Assembly: GCA_949358305.1 (NCBI GenBank)
Contig: OX442315.1
Location: forward strand, 30,346,427-30,406,426
Reading direction: 5' to 3'
From: Strigamia acuminata
Lineage: Eukaryota > Arthropoda > Chilopoda > Geophilomorpha > Linotaeniidae
DNA: 60,000 nt
The translations under genes were made by a program, and so were the position numbers. Position 1 is the stretch's first letter, and each line of letters begins with the position of its first letter. Below the pieces are notes generated by a model. The model did no database searches. It had not been told where the DNA came from and saw only the letters and a list, made by a program, of their open reading frames with translations. Shown here in pieces: positions 56,101-60,000 of the stretch.

Positions 56101-58123
56101 AGCAGAAACCATTCTTTTTTTAATTGCCCGATTTAATTGGTAACAAGATTAACATGCTGTGCACTTAATTTTCAAGTTAAAGCCTGATATTAAATTTCTA
56201 AAATTAATTTGCGAGAAAATTCTCTGAAAAAAAAATGGATTTTTAATTTTTATTTTACGTCTTTTTCTACGAATCACAACACACTATCAGCATGAAGCAA
56301 AATTAGAGTCAGTGGATCTGATGCTTTCAGTTTCTGCTGCTGATCGATCCCAAGTGCAAGGTGCAATTCAATTAAATGATGCATTTTTAATTATGAATTA
56401 TTGGCATCGTTATCTCATATACGGATTAAATGAAATAATAATATTTCTTCGATTAATGATTAAAAGATATAGATTTTTTTAAAAAATAATTACTGTTTTT
56501 CTCCACACTATGGCACGGTACTGGGGTACACATTGGTTGTTTGTATCGCTCACCAAGATTGAGAATAAGTATTGTACTCTTTCTGAATCTGTCCCGACGT
56601 AGTTTTGATGCACTAAAAAATAAAAATAAAAATATTTTAAAATTATATTGATGTTAGGTGTTAAAAGCTTCTTACATTTTCCCAAGAAATACTTGAAATA
56701 CCATCGAGTTTGGTATTCTGGGTTTTCCAATACTGGAGTGGATGGCGATGAATACATCTACGCGAAATGATTGTAACTTTTTCATTAAAATAGTGACAGA
56801 ATTTAATAAATGTGACAAATAAATATCAATGCTTGTGGAGTAAACAAATGTGGAAGAGAAAGAGGAAAATAGTCTTAAATTATTTAAAATGTAAGCTAAA
56901 ATGTTACATTTTATGCTATTTTGTGCAGGAAGTAATCGTTCTACTGCACTCTATGATATCCTTTGGGGTTAAGAACGTTCAGGTGAATTATTATTTATTT
57001 AAAATGAAATATAATCTCGAAGGTTGTTCCCCTACTCGTACTCGTTATATCTTGCAAAACACTATGCTTTTAATCTATTTCCACTTCTGGCAGCTTGAAC
57101 CATTCAATTGAATAAGTTTTTAGTGGAGGAAAAACAGATAAAATTATTATTTGAACATCTGCTTCACTTTAAATGAGGTATGGGAAACTGGCTTTATTTT
57201 TGCTGCTAGAACAGCCACTGTTTTTTTTTATTTGCAATTAGAAATAATGTTGGGAGTAAACTACTGCATTGAATATTTTTGAAGGAAATGGTACTGATGT
57301 AGATTAAAGGAACGAAATATACAAAAGAGCAGAATGTTTTATACTATATGTCAACTTCAAGCTTTTAAATAATTCGTTATGTAAGCTATGGTGTATATCC
57401 ACCCAAAAATGTTACAGTAATATTTTTGCAATGATATATCACGGTAGAATGTTTACTTTAGAAACACATACATCTAAAATAATGTTTTGTTTTATTAAAG
57501 TTAGATATAAAATTATTTAAAATTAAAATAATATTAAAAAGCATTTCTGGTGTTTTTTTTTTATGCATAGAATACAAAATAAAAACGTTAGAAATGACTA
57601 TTCGAGAATTTTTTTAAATAAATTATTCCATATGTGCTTTAATGATTGAGAAGTTTTCATTAGAATGTCTAAAATCACATTTTTACGGGAATTTACCCCA
57701 CACTTGACCACTTAATCACGCGAATGGGCGTAAATCCGAGGAGATAAAATACTCTTTCACTCCTGCTGTGAATTATTGCTTTAATTTGTGCAGGTATTTA
57801 TCAAATAAAACAGCAGGGAGGACGCGGCAAAACGTTATGGTCACGCAAACTTCTCGTAAAATCACGTATGTGCATCCAAGACCAACGAGGAGTACACAGC
57901 TTCAACTAAAATCAATGTGTTCTGGTGTACCAGAATGCTTTGTTCATTAGCGATGCGATTTAAAAAAAGAAAAAAAAAAAACTTTGGGATAAACAGATTT
58001 AAGCGATGTTACGATGAAGGGCGAATTTTATTCACTTACGTCATCTTTGTCGGCGCGTTCTCCACACTCAACTCGGAAGCGACGCGAAGAGAGTTCAGAG
58101 CCTTCGTTTTCACATTGTGCCAA
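25521..58123 (-). CDS. GARNL3: GARNL3 orthologue: RapGAP + CNH domain protein (23 exons traced, 5' end missing)
   Basis: Predicted GTPase-activating protein for Rap-family small G proteins, cytoplasmic, with a C-terminal CNH domain of the kind used in protein binding. The exon chain (listed separately) has matching splice phases at every junction and sums to 2,799 nt, 932 codons plus stop; human GARNL3 is about 1,000 residues as I recall. Visible residues about 40-350: LENPEYQTRWYFKYFLGK, VPQYRAIVWRKT, EQEGSVNFKFG, TIYEGHEIMFH and KRHIGNDIV. In Rap1GAP the Asn of HIGND is the catalytic asparagine thumb; here it is about residue 250. SEESVPLFGP, INGEKATFNTPIFAQKR and RRKEEARQVEFVRIGQ follow. 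CNH is about 407-720: KREPWEPQCF, GCHLYAI, DNQICVGYKHQFD, AIDVYEDDEAE and VCAFPYILAFTSDS. A Ser/Pro-rich tail with FRIYKIAFENLTG comes next, ending TEDSSDED. No internal stop. Exons 5' of 58,123 are not identified. One intron hosts a DIRS element. Confidence 0.95.
26757..26913. mobile_element. GCTGCATTC-family MITE
   Basis: GTTGCATTCGAAAAGTCATT at the left pairs with GACTTTTCAAATGCAGC at the right. About 157 bp, non-coding. Confidence 0.6.
28046..28129. mobile_element. GCTGCATTC-family MITE (84 bp)
   Basis: GCTGCATTCAAAAAC at the left; TTGCAGC then TA at the right. Short and with an imperfect right end. Confidence 0.45.
30002..30436 (-). CDS. GARNL3: GARNL3 exon: Ser/Pro-rich C-terminal region
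   Basis: 435 nt, enters phase 1, leaves phase 1 with donor GTACTT. The segment SKPFRIYKIAFENLTG resembles the LYKIPLRNLVG block of vertebrate GARNL3 as I recall it. The rest is low in complexity: PPTPQPGK, GPSSPTPGH, PPSPQQRG, GPTPPASPP. Several SP/TP sites could be phosphorylated; that is inference. Confidence 0.88.
31250..31675. mobile_element. Non-autonomous element with 92-bp inverted repeats
   Basis: Arms at 31250-31341 and 31584-31675 start AGGGTTTGTAACCCC and are inverted copies with a handful of differences. The interior (about 240 bp) has no convincing ORF. The family and target duplication are not determined. Confidence 0.75.
31770..32125 (-). mobile_element. 5S rRNA-derived SINE (SINE3-like)
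   Basis: On the minus strand 32,110-32,051 reads like the second half of 5S rRNA: GTTAAGCAGC, GGTCTGGTCAGTA, TTGGATGGGAGACC, CTGGAAATCCCAG. The Pol III internal box A-like and box C (TGGATGGGAGACC, 32069-32081) are visible. A non-5S body follows and the element runs into an ATTA-rich tail near 31,740-31,765. The first half of 5S is missing or unrecognisable. A plain 5S pseudogene is less likely because the body after the 5S part recurs at 32,251. Confidence 0.72.
32251..32348 (+). mobile_element. Partial second copy of the 5S-SINE body
   Basis: The plus strand here matches the body of the minus-strand SINE: CCAGTTGTTTCTTATCCTTG, GGCAAGAATATCTGCCATCC, CAACTGGTTATTTTGTGG. It lacks the 5S head and lies in opposite orientation to the first copy. 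Confidence 0.65.
32398..32432. mobile_element. Solo terminal repeat of the AACGTTGATC-type MITE
   Basis: GAAATAGGTCAACGTTGTGG then TGGTTTTGAGTATA matches the 34-bp end of the complete element at 38,996-39,222 with two changes. No partner end was found nearby. Confidence 0.55.
33762..33889 (+). repeat. DIRS left inverted terminal repeat
   Basis: 128 bp, by eye identical to the complement of 38666-38793. Contains CCCTATATAAGGG, a TATA-like element that probably starts the element's transcript. Confidence 0.9.
33851..33857 (+). promoter_or_regulatory. TATA box in the DIRS left repeat
   Basis: TATATAA about 135 bases before the gag-like ATG. It lies in the near-palindrome CCCTATATAAGGG, so the right repeat carries it facing inward on the minus strand. 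Confidence 0.5.
33991..35486 (+). CDS. DIRS ORF1, gag-like protein (spliced)
   Basis: Joined from 33991-34677 and 34737-35486: 478 codons plus stop. The N-terminal half is Ser/Pro-rich with acidic and basic patches and no known domain; the second half has a more ordered stretch (SLDSSVLRIGAVASKLFDAA and following) and a basic RG/RH-rich end (RPARNFQPRHQQPFRVPPRS) suited to nucleic acid binding, as in DIRS gag-like proteins. Without splicing the frame ends after VNDFLPFGFYIY. The start is the first ATG after the TATA box and inverted repeat. ORF2 overlaps the end in the +1 frame. Confidence 0.82.
34678..34736 (+). other. Putative spliceosomal intron 1 of the DIRS element (59 nt)
   Basis: AGG/GTAAAC donor, CTCTTTCTTTCAG acceptor, phase 0. 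Flanking codons read STR and SSASDAKKF in one frame. Its composition is AT-rich against GC-richer flanks. Retention gives a stop 13 codons in. Confidence 0.8.
35416..37607 (+). CDS. DIRS ORF2, reverse transcriptase / RNase H / methyltransferase-like (spliced)
   Basis: Joined from 35416-37248 and 37311-37607. Reverse transcriptase: VPKKDGGFRPIINLK, motif A KLDLSDAYF (about residue 161), motif B LPFGLGPAPFFF, motif C VFLDDW (about 226). RNase H: IDTDAS (about 391), ELLAAFW, RMDNTAA and QADLASR supply the D-E-D-D set. A DIRS-type methyltransferase-like region follows (FQIDLFASN, FSWLPDPEALAFDAL, PIWPSQSWFP), completed after splicing by IIWSLSTQAPVILP and LLLNPEGQPHPL. The frame opens upstream of 35416 but has no early ATG (first is near 35,695), so translation probably depends on the upstream ORF1 (frame +1) or another route. 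Intact. Confidence 0.9.
37249..37310 (+). other. Putative spliceosomal intron 2 of the DIRS element (62 nt)
   Basis: CCG/GTAAGC donor, TTTATTTTTAG acceptor, phase 0. Joining restores the conserved step from PSQSWFP into the LPNL..LLLNPEGQPHPL block of DIRS methyltransferase-like regions. Retention ends the protein with VSTTLISCDL. Confidence 0.8.
37487..38398 (+). CDS. DIRS ORF3, tyrosine recombinase
   Basis: Integrates the circular DNA form by site-specific strand exchange. Catalytic residues visible: Arg in ALALASRSADLKLL (about residue 142), the HxxR pair in TAHSTRAAST (about 244-247) and the Tyr in FQTFYERP (about 282). Core-binding part: SWKPSTAKVYANCWKSWVSW and ANFLSFLYSEGKSYSAI. The frame is open back to 37265 without an ATG, so the true start is uncertain; the peptide SEEASRLVGVSWKPSTAKVY reads through the chosen start. 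It overlaps the end of ORF2 in another frame, and its stop codon (38396-38398) lies in the internal complementary region. Confidence 0.9.
   Translation: MVGVSWKPSTAKVYANCWKSWVSWTASRNLEPFCSSPISLANFLSFLYSEGKSYSAINCHRSTISQYLIINGGQDLGSHPLIHRVMKGILISKPRKYRYSYIWHVGPVLRHIKSLSSVQKPSGLLLNQKLATLLALALASRSADLKLLSADVLFKDSFCIVPLLGSRKSSSRTPFRISKFQDKDLCPVLALREYLNFTISIRKDTKQLFISASFPFEAVSSTTISRWIKSTLGDAGVDTSIFTAHSTRAASTSFAASRGVSLNHIIKAADWSTAEVFQTFYERPIVSFSEEFSSVVLGGYEQP
38392..38496 (+). repeat. DIRS internal complementary region
   Basis: 105 bp. 38392-38432 is the complement of the left end 33747-33787, and 38429-38496 the complement of the right end 38775-38842; the two overlap at AATT. This is the template arrangement that lets DIRS elements rebuild both ends through a circle junction. 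Confidence 0.92.
38614..38619 (+). terminator. Polyadenylation signal of the DIRS transcript
   Basis: AATAAA between the internal complementary region and the right inverted repeat, followed by a TGTGTTTTT-rich tract. Position fits a transcript ending near the right repeat. Confidence 0.45.
38666..38793 (+). repeat. DIRS right inverted terminal repeat
   Basis: Complement of 33762-33889, no mismatch seen by eye. Preceded by about 21 T. The outer 49 bases (38794-38842) are not repeated at the left end but recur in the internal complementary region. Confidence 0.9.
38996..39222. mobile_element. AACGTTGATC-type MITE (227 bp)
   Basis: 34-bp inverted ends at 38996-39029 and 39189-39222, reading TATACTCAAAGCCACCCCAA then CGTTGATCTATTTC. 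The middle is non-coding. A related solo end lies at 32,398. Confidence 0.72.
39238..39516. mobile_element. GTTTACATGCA MITE, copy 1 (about 280 bp)
   Basis: Ends GTTTACATGCACGGAATATT and AATATTCGGTGCATGTAAAC. The body (AACTGTCATGTAGACAGGGA, GGATTATTCGAGTAGCGAAT) matches the complement of copy 2 at 40,952. Confidence 0.78.
39965..40091. mobile_element. TGCATTCATAAAGTCAT palindromic MITE
   Basis: TGCATTCATAAAGTCAT at the left, ATGACTTTATGAAAGCG at the right; interior TTTAACATGTAAAATTTTAT. A subfamily related to the copies at 52,065 and about 54,145. Confidence 0.6.
40490..40604 (-). CDS. GARNL3: GARNL3 exon after the CNH domain
   Basis: Acceptor TTTCAG before 40,604; codes NDIYFATTAPEFIQMTRERV... 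and ends SPPPSPL in phase 1 with donor GTAAGT. Matches the SDIYF block that follows the CNH domain in vertebrate GARNL3. Confidence 0.88.
40669..40787 (-). CDS. GARNL3: GARNL3 exon: end of CNH domain
   Basis: Enters phase 1, codes VCAFPYILAFTSDSIEIRLV then NGNLVHTMVMPTLRLITSK, and leaves phase 0 with donor GTAATG. The block is among the best conserved parts of the CNH domain. Confidence 0.93.
40952..41221. mobile_element. GTTTACATGCA MITE, copy 2 (opposite orientation)
   Basis: Ends GTTTACATGCACCGAATATT and AATATTCGTTGCATGTAAAC. Its complement aligns over its whole length with copy 1. It fills most of the 492-bp intron between two CNH exons and ends 58 bp from the exon at 41,280. Confidence 0.8.
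41280..41360 (-). CDS. GARNL3: GARNL3 exon: CNH domain
   Basis: Acceptor CACAG before 41,360. Enters phase 1 coding HTCHFQKLTEDNSTEFDFSW then NSVPEAI, leaves phase 1 at donor GTAAAT. The intron before it is only about 61 bp. Confidence 0.9.
41422..41491 (-). CDS. GARNL3: GARNL3 exon: CNH domain
   Basis: Phase 0 entry, codes LIHLVTAIDVYEDDEAELLL then CYN, leaves phase 1 with donor GTAAGA. AIDVYEDxEA is a diagnostic match to vertebrate GARNL3. Confidence 0.92.
41560..41718 (-). CDS. GARNL3: GARNL3 exon: CNH domain
   Basis: Phase 0 in and out, 53 codons: ELPVAETPVLLTLVD, GGDNQICVGYKHQFDLINE, ending ADGSK. The donor is weak (AAG/GTCGCA) but is the one that gives the conserved junction into LIHLVTAIDVY. 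Confidence 0.88.
42835..43330. mobile_element. MITE with 5-bp target duplication (496 bp)
   Basis: Inverted ends TTAGAGAGTTTGCGGGATGC followed by ATTTTTC, about 27 bp. Flanked by TGATA at 42830-42834 and 43331-43335. A second internal copy of the end motif (TTTGCGGGCTGCACTTTTCC) lies at about 42,925. The GAGTTTGCGG core resembles the end of the nested element at 15,266. Confidence 0.72.
44260..44423 (-). CDS. GARNL3: GARNL3 exon: CNH domain
   Basis: Enters phase 1 coding GCHLYAISRPGGSHLRMVVA, continues VGRKLLLLQW and ends EGFQFIR in phase 0 at donor GTAAGT. Confidence 0.92.
44840..44909 (-). repeat. tRNA-like B-box repeat module, copy 2
   Basis: On the minus strand: CCGTCCGGCAAATGGGAGAT, CTTGGTTCGACTCCCGGC, then a GGCTCTGACTTCACGGAGTC hairpin half and a T run. 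GGTTCGACTCC fits the Pol III B box exactly. Same order as the copy at 14,189. It lies in a GARNL3 intron. Confidence 0.5.
45218..45442 (-). CDS. GARNL3: GARNL3 exon: CNH domain
   Basis: 225 nt, phase 1 in and out. Codes DSHIEGMHHRLIFDKT, VKQLNVVEAHGILLFRMDKG, RDCKVCVFRLSDF and DHKLERSRG. Donor GTACGT. Confidence 0.93.
45502..45616 (-). CDS. GARNL3: GARNL3 exon: start of CNH domain
   Basis: Phase 0 entry, codes PWEPQCFYPDFPCDIVCG, SLNESKLILATENGIYIAD, leaves phase 1 with donor GTAAAT. Confidence 0.92.
45683..45757 (-). CDS. GARNL3: GARNL3 exon: linker between RapGAP and CNH
   Basis: 25 codons, ALKLDTIVKGDAPTSLATTS then LFKRE, phase 0 both sides, donor GTAAGA. Coordinates may be off by one base. 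Confidence 0.9.
45935..46022 (-). CDS. GARNL3: GARNL3 exon: linker with RRKEEARQVEFVRIGQ
   Basis: Enters phase 2, codes AFSDVLPDAPRGTRRKEEAR then QVEFVRIGQ, leaves phase 0. The only in-frame exit that joins to ALKLDTIV begins GC (CAG/GCAATA), so this looks like a GC-AG intron. An acceptor two bases further in is an alternative start. Confidence 0.85.
46177..46261 (-). CDS. GARNL3: GARNL3 exon: C-terminal RapGAP
   Basis: Enters phase 1: L-INGEKATFNTPIFAQKR, ERTLEMLIKD, leaving phase 2 at donor GTATAC. A longer open reading continues past this donor (YTEYTTES...) to another possible donor at GTTAAG, but only the chosen one keeps phase with the next exon. Confidence 0.85.
46625..46731 (-). CDS. 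GARNL3: GARNL3 exon: RapGAP
   Basis: Enters phase 2, codes LAVYSEESVPLFGPTLPSK then PIFHNPQEFREFLIVK, leaves phase 1 at GTAAGA. SEESVPLFGP and the EFRxFLxVK block are RapGAP hallmarks. Confidence 0.95.
47931..48177 (-). CDS. GARNL3: GARNL3 exon: RapGAP catalytic segment
   Basis: 247 nt, phase 1 to phase 2. Codes GDMTGKHSIYTIYEGHEIMF, ISTLLPYSRDNKQQVERKR and HIGNDIVNIIFIDGE. HIGND holds the Asn that serves as catalytic thumb in Rap1GAP, so GAP activity is predicted to be retained. Donor GTAAAA. Confidence 0.96.
48263..48361 (-). CDS. GARNL3: GARNL3 exon: RapGAP
   Basis: Phase 1 in and out: ENGSLEFDKFINLLGDKVRL, KGWDKYRGGLDVK. Donor GTAAGC. Confidence 0.94.
48417..48492 (-). CDS. GARNL3: GARNL3 exon: RapGAP
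   Basis: Phase 0 entry, GSVNFKFGILYVHGGQTVDD then EMYSN, leaves phase 1, donor GTATAA. Confidence 0.94.
48567..48593 (-). CDS. GARNL3: GARNL3 27-nt microexon: RapGAP
   Basis: Nine codons, DLLLLEEQE, flanked by TTTTAG acceptor and GTAAGT donor, phase 0 both sides. It joins EIQK to GSVNFKFG exactly as in vertebrate proteins. Too short for most gene finders. Confidence 0.93.
48610..48630. repeat. AT dinucleotide repeat
   Basis: About ten AT units in the short intron between two RapGAP exons, followed by a T tract that serves as pyrimidine tract on neither strand. Confidence 0.75.
48671..48737 (-). CDS. GARNL3: GARNL3 exon: RapGAP
   Basis: Enters phase 2 (completing Gly), codes NFSNMDKLDKGPKEVFAPEI then QK, leaves phase 0 at donor GTACAA. 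Confidence 0.93.
51203..51269. repeat. Near-perfect 30-bp stem hairpin
   Basis: Arms 51203-51232 and 51240-51269 pair over 30 bp with one T/C difference (a G-U pair in RNA) around a 7-base loop. The arm starts GTAACAACGTAAGAGGATTA. Could be a tiny palindromic transposon relic or a folded intronic RNA. Confidence 0.8.
51308..51350. mobile_element. Pogo/Tigger-like end-to-end palindrome (43 bp)
   Basis: TACAGTAGAACCTCGATTAT, CGT, then ATAATCGAGGTTGTACTGTA. Two inverted copies of a CAGTAGAACCTCGATTAT-type terminal repeat joined with almost nothing between; probably an internally deleted element. Confidence 0.55.
52065..52156. mobile_element. TGCATTCATAAAGTCAT palindromic MITE (92 bp)
   Basis: GATGCATTCATAAAGTCATT at the left; AATGATTTAATGAATGCGTC at the right; interior CTAAATGTAAAATTTAACA matches the copy at 39,965. 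Confidence 0.6.
52515..52537. repeat. ATTT microsatellite
   Basis: About five ATTT units ending in a T run. Confidence 0.7.
53156..53193. repeat. Poly-T run (38 T)
   Basis: Longest homopolymer in the window, intronic; read on the minus strand it is poly-A and could be the tail of a retroposed sequence, but no body was recognised next to it. Confidence 0.8.
53815..53879 (-). CDS. GARNL3: GARNL3 exon: N-terminal RapGAP
   Basis: Phase 0 entry, GTQKICLPYSPHKPLTVKQL then L, leaves phase 2 at donor GTAAGT. Isolated by introns of 5.1 kb and 2.6 kb. Confidence 0.93.
53880..56493. other. GARNL3 intron, 2.6 kb
   Basis: A diverged TGCATTC-type palindrome lies at about 54,145-54,225. Open frames at 54,235 (plus) and 55,316 (minus) show no family features. 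Nothing else supported. Confidence 0.55.
56494..56612 (-). CDS. GARNL3: GARNL3 exon: N-terminal region
   Basis: Enters phase 1: LHQNYVGTDSERVQYLFSIL, VSDTNNQCVPQYRAIVWRKT, leaves phase 0 at donor GTAATT. Confidence 0.94.
56676..56757 (-). CDS. GARNL3: GARNL3 exon: N-terminal region
   Basis: Phase 0 entry at MYSSPSTPVLENPEYQTRWY, then FKYFLGK, leaves phase 1 at donor GTAAGA. It begins with ATG after an AG acceptor that lacks a strong pyrimidine tract, so it could also serve as an alternative first codon. Confidence 0.92.
58040..58123 (-). CDS. GARNL3: GARNL3 exon: most 5' exon recognised
   Basis: Acceptor AACCAG before 58,123, donor GTAAGT. 28 codons, LAQCENEGSELSSRRFRVEC then GERADKDD, phase 0 both sides. 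RRFRVE-G precedes the LENPEYQTRW block in vertebrate GARNL3 as I recall. The exons before it were not found. Confidence 0.78.
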
Positions 58124-58240
58124 CTGGTTATTAAATAAAAAATGAACAATTTAATATATTTCCTTTCCAACATTGGGATTGGTTTATTTTTCTTTTTCAT
58201 TAGTGTCTATTTTTTCGTGTCAAAAATATATATATATATA

Positions 58241-58456
58241 TACGCCGTATTTTATCGATTACGAGCCGCGGCTCTTATTCAAAACTGCCATTTTTATCAG
58301 CAATTACAATTTTGGTTTTTCGTTTGTTACATTTGTTTAATGAACGTGAGGTTAAATACGGAAACAATACCGTACTTTTGCAAAAATACGGTATTCTTGG
58401 TGTCACAGCCGCGGTTACTATTCGCGGATGACTCTTAATCGGTAAAATACGGTATA
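58241..58456. mobile_element. CCGTATTTTATCGATTA-ended MITE (about 216 bp)
   Basis: Left end GCCGTATTTTATCGATTACG with GCCGCGGCTCTTATTC, right end GCCGCGGTTACTATTCGCGG and AATCGGTAAAATACGGTATA: imperfect inverted repeats of about 45 bp. A short hairpin CCGTACTTTTGCAAAAATAC sits inside at about 58,370. Left-flanked by a TA microsatellite. Confidence 0.6.
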
Positions 58457-59917
58457 CTAAAATTAAATTCAAACTCTTTTCATGAAGAAAAACATCATTG
58501 ACATAAAAATAAATAAATCAATAAAATAAATTTACAACGCACCCGTACTAAAAAAAAATTATTTTTTTTTTAAAAAAAACCTTTGTACGAAAAATTTAAT
58601 ATAATAAAAATAGAAATTAGACATGTGGTGACAGTATTTGAAAGCCTTTCAGTGTCGAGCCAATCAAATTCAGCTGGAAATGGGCAGCAAGCTTATCTAA
58701 GATCAGTTTCTATGGTAACAGGATATAGATGTTAGTTGCTCCCTTTATCAATCAGCACAAGTGGGTTAAGGGAATAGTAGTGCGGAAAAGTGACGGCCCA
58801 CCATCTTGACACTTGTTATCTCGCAAAAATTGTCTCGGGAAGGTTAAATAAGGTCGGTGTCCGAATTCAAGGTTCTGCAAGACGAGTGGTGTCGGAAAGA
58901 CTCGTGGTCTTATTGATCGCGCTAAGAGAGAGCCACAATAATACTGCAGGGATAGTCTTCTTAAAGTTTGAGACGCTTCTGTGGGAGGAGGAGGTATGGA
59001 TAAAGGCACAAAAGATGGCATTAATGAATAGCGGCAAAAGCCGAGGGGGGATGATGATGAAACGAACCGTTCACATGAGTAAATTGAAGGAAGATGCGAG
59101 ATGAATTACTCGTCTTGTTTGGCTAACACTAATCAATTAGCATAAAATTCTAATTAATGGGTTGAGAAATTTGGGTTTGCAACACAAATAACGACGAATC
59201 AATACGAACGTGCGACTCGTTTGGAGTTAATTGGGAGGGGAAAAATGGATTAGAAAAATAGAAATGGATCAGTTAATGCTATAAAAATAAATGTGTCATA
59301 ACAATGATGGTTTATGGAGAATTTATGGCTTGGTGATTCAATTCGTTGTTTGTTTGTTTTCCGTGAAGTAATGTTTGTTTTCGCTGTATTTTTTGGGTTT
59401 TTGTTGGTACTTTTGAATATTTTGCTGAATTTTAAAGGTCATTGGTGTAACTTGATGAGGAGTGATGATGAGGAGCGTGAAGTCAGTAGATTATTACTCA
59501 TAATTAGCAGAGGATAAAGGGAAGGGGGAAATCGCTGGAAGTACAGGAAGCGAGAAACGAACGGGTCTGAATAGGAAAATGGGAGCGTTACTTTGCATTT
59601 GCACATTTTGCAGGAATGATATGACGGCGTGTCACATGAATGCGTAATCCAGCTTGAAAGGTTATTTTTAATAGGAGATTATATTCAAAAGTGGGATAAT
59701 TTAATTATCCTTCATTTAATTTATTTTAATAATTTACAATGAGATTTTTGTCCTGTTAGACCGCCTTGTCTGCATTTATCCCGTCCGTATTCGGTACATT
59801 TGTTTTTGAAAACTTCACTTCAAATTAGGAAAATTTGAAAACATAATTTCTAACATTTGTGTGAGAAATTGTATTTTATTTTACGAGCCTTTGCACCATC
59901 ACCGTAAATTTTCGGGT

Positions 59918-60000
59918 TACTATTAGACCGCGGGTCTCTAATAAAGCGCGGGAAAAGCTAAAATTTGTAAATAGTGCGCGGGTCGTTGTGGGATAGAGAG
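59918..60000. mobile_element. Possible MITE end cut by the window edge
   Basis: GGTTACTATTAGACCGCGGG and the later GCGCGGGTCGTTG resemble the CGCGGTTACTATTCGCGG end of the element at 58,241. The partner end, if any, lies beyond 60,000. Confidence 0.35.

Larger units (their letters stand above)
58124..60000. other. Region upstream of the first recognised GARNL3 exon
   Basis: Should contain, or be an intron leading to, the 5' exons of GARNL3. A GC-richer patch at 58,750-59,105 is open on both strands but gives no recognisable peptide. MITE-like sequences lie at 58,241-58,456 and at the very end. Confidence 0.45.

Noticed and set aside
58790-59104. 104-codon open frame (plus) overlapped by an 89-codon frame (minus)
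   Set aside because: GC-richer than its surroundings but neither peptide resembles the missing GARNL3 start or any family.

Overview
This is an AT-rich (roughly two-thirds A+T) animal nuclear window. It has spliceosomal GT-AG introns, long introns, dispersed MITEs and SINEs, and no prokaryotic features. The neuropeptide GPCR resembles the FMRFamide receptors of protostomes, so I read the source as an invertebrate, probably a protostome with arthropod favoured. I cannot name a species.

Layout. (1) 955-1059 (+) is the last coding exon of a gene whose earlier exons lie left of the window. (2) 7529-8638 (+) is an intact rhodopsin-class GPCR of FMRFamide-receptor type, coded in one exon behind a probable 5'UTR intron. 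(3) 8.7-25.5 kb shows no gene I can support; it holds MITEs (hAT-like with 8-bp TSD, TTAA-flanked piggyBac-like, TA-flanked mariner-like), one of them nested inside another. (4) 25,521-58,123 (-) is one large gene, the orthologue of GARNL3 (GTPase-activating Rap/Ran-GAP domain-like 3). I traced 23 coding exons whose splice phases all agree and sum to 2,799 nt (932 codons plus stop). They run from just N-terminal of the RapGAP domain, through the RapGAP and CNH (citron homology) domains, to a Ser/Pro-rich tail and the stop. Its first exon(s) are not identified and may lie beyond 60,000.

The 10-kb GARNL3 intron (30,437-40,489) carries the most striking feature: an apparently complete DIRS1-like tyrosine-recombinase retrotransposon (33,747-38,842), antisense to the host gene. 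It has 128-bp inverted terminal repeats that look identical, an internal complementary region that joins copies of both outer ends at a shared AATT, a gag-like ORF, an RT/RNase H/methyltransferase-like ORF and a tyrosine recombinase with its catalytic residues. Two short putative spliceosomal introns (59 and 62 nt) sit inside the gag and RT/MT ORFs. Removing them in silico keeps the frame; retaining them brings an early stop.

Other dispersed repeats in GARNL3 introns include a 5S-rRNA-derived SINE with a second partial copy nearby, a pair of inverted ~275-bp MITEs flanking two CNH exons, a 92-bp-TIR element, a 5-bp-TSD element, and a 30-bp near-perfect hairpin. The three host genes show no sign of joint function; the theme is a gene-sparse region shaped by DNA transposons and one recent-looking DIRS insertion.
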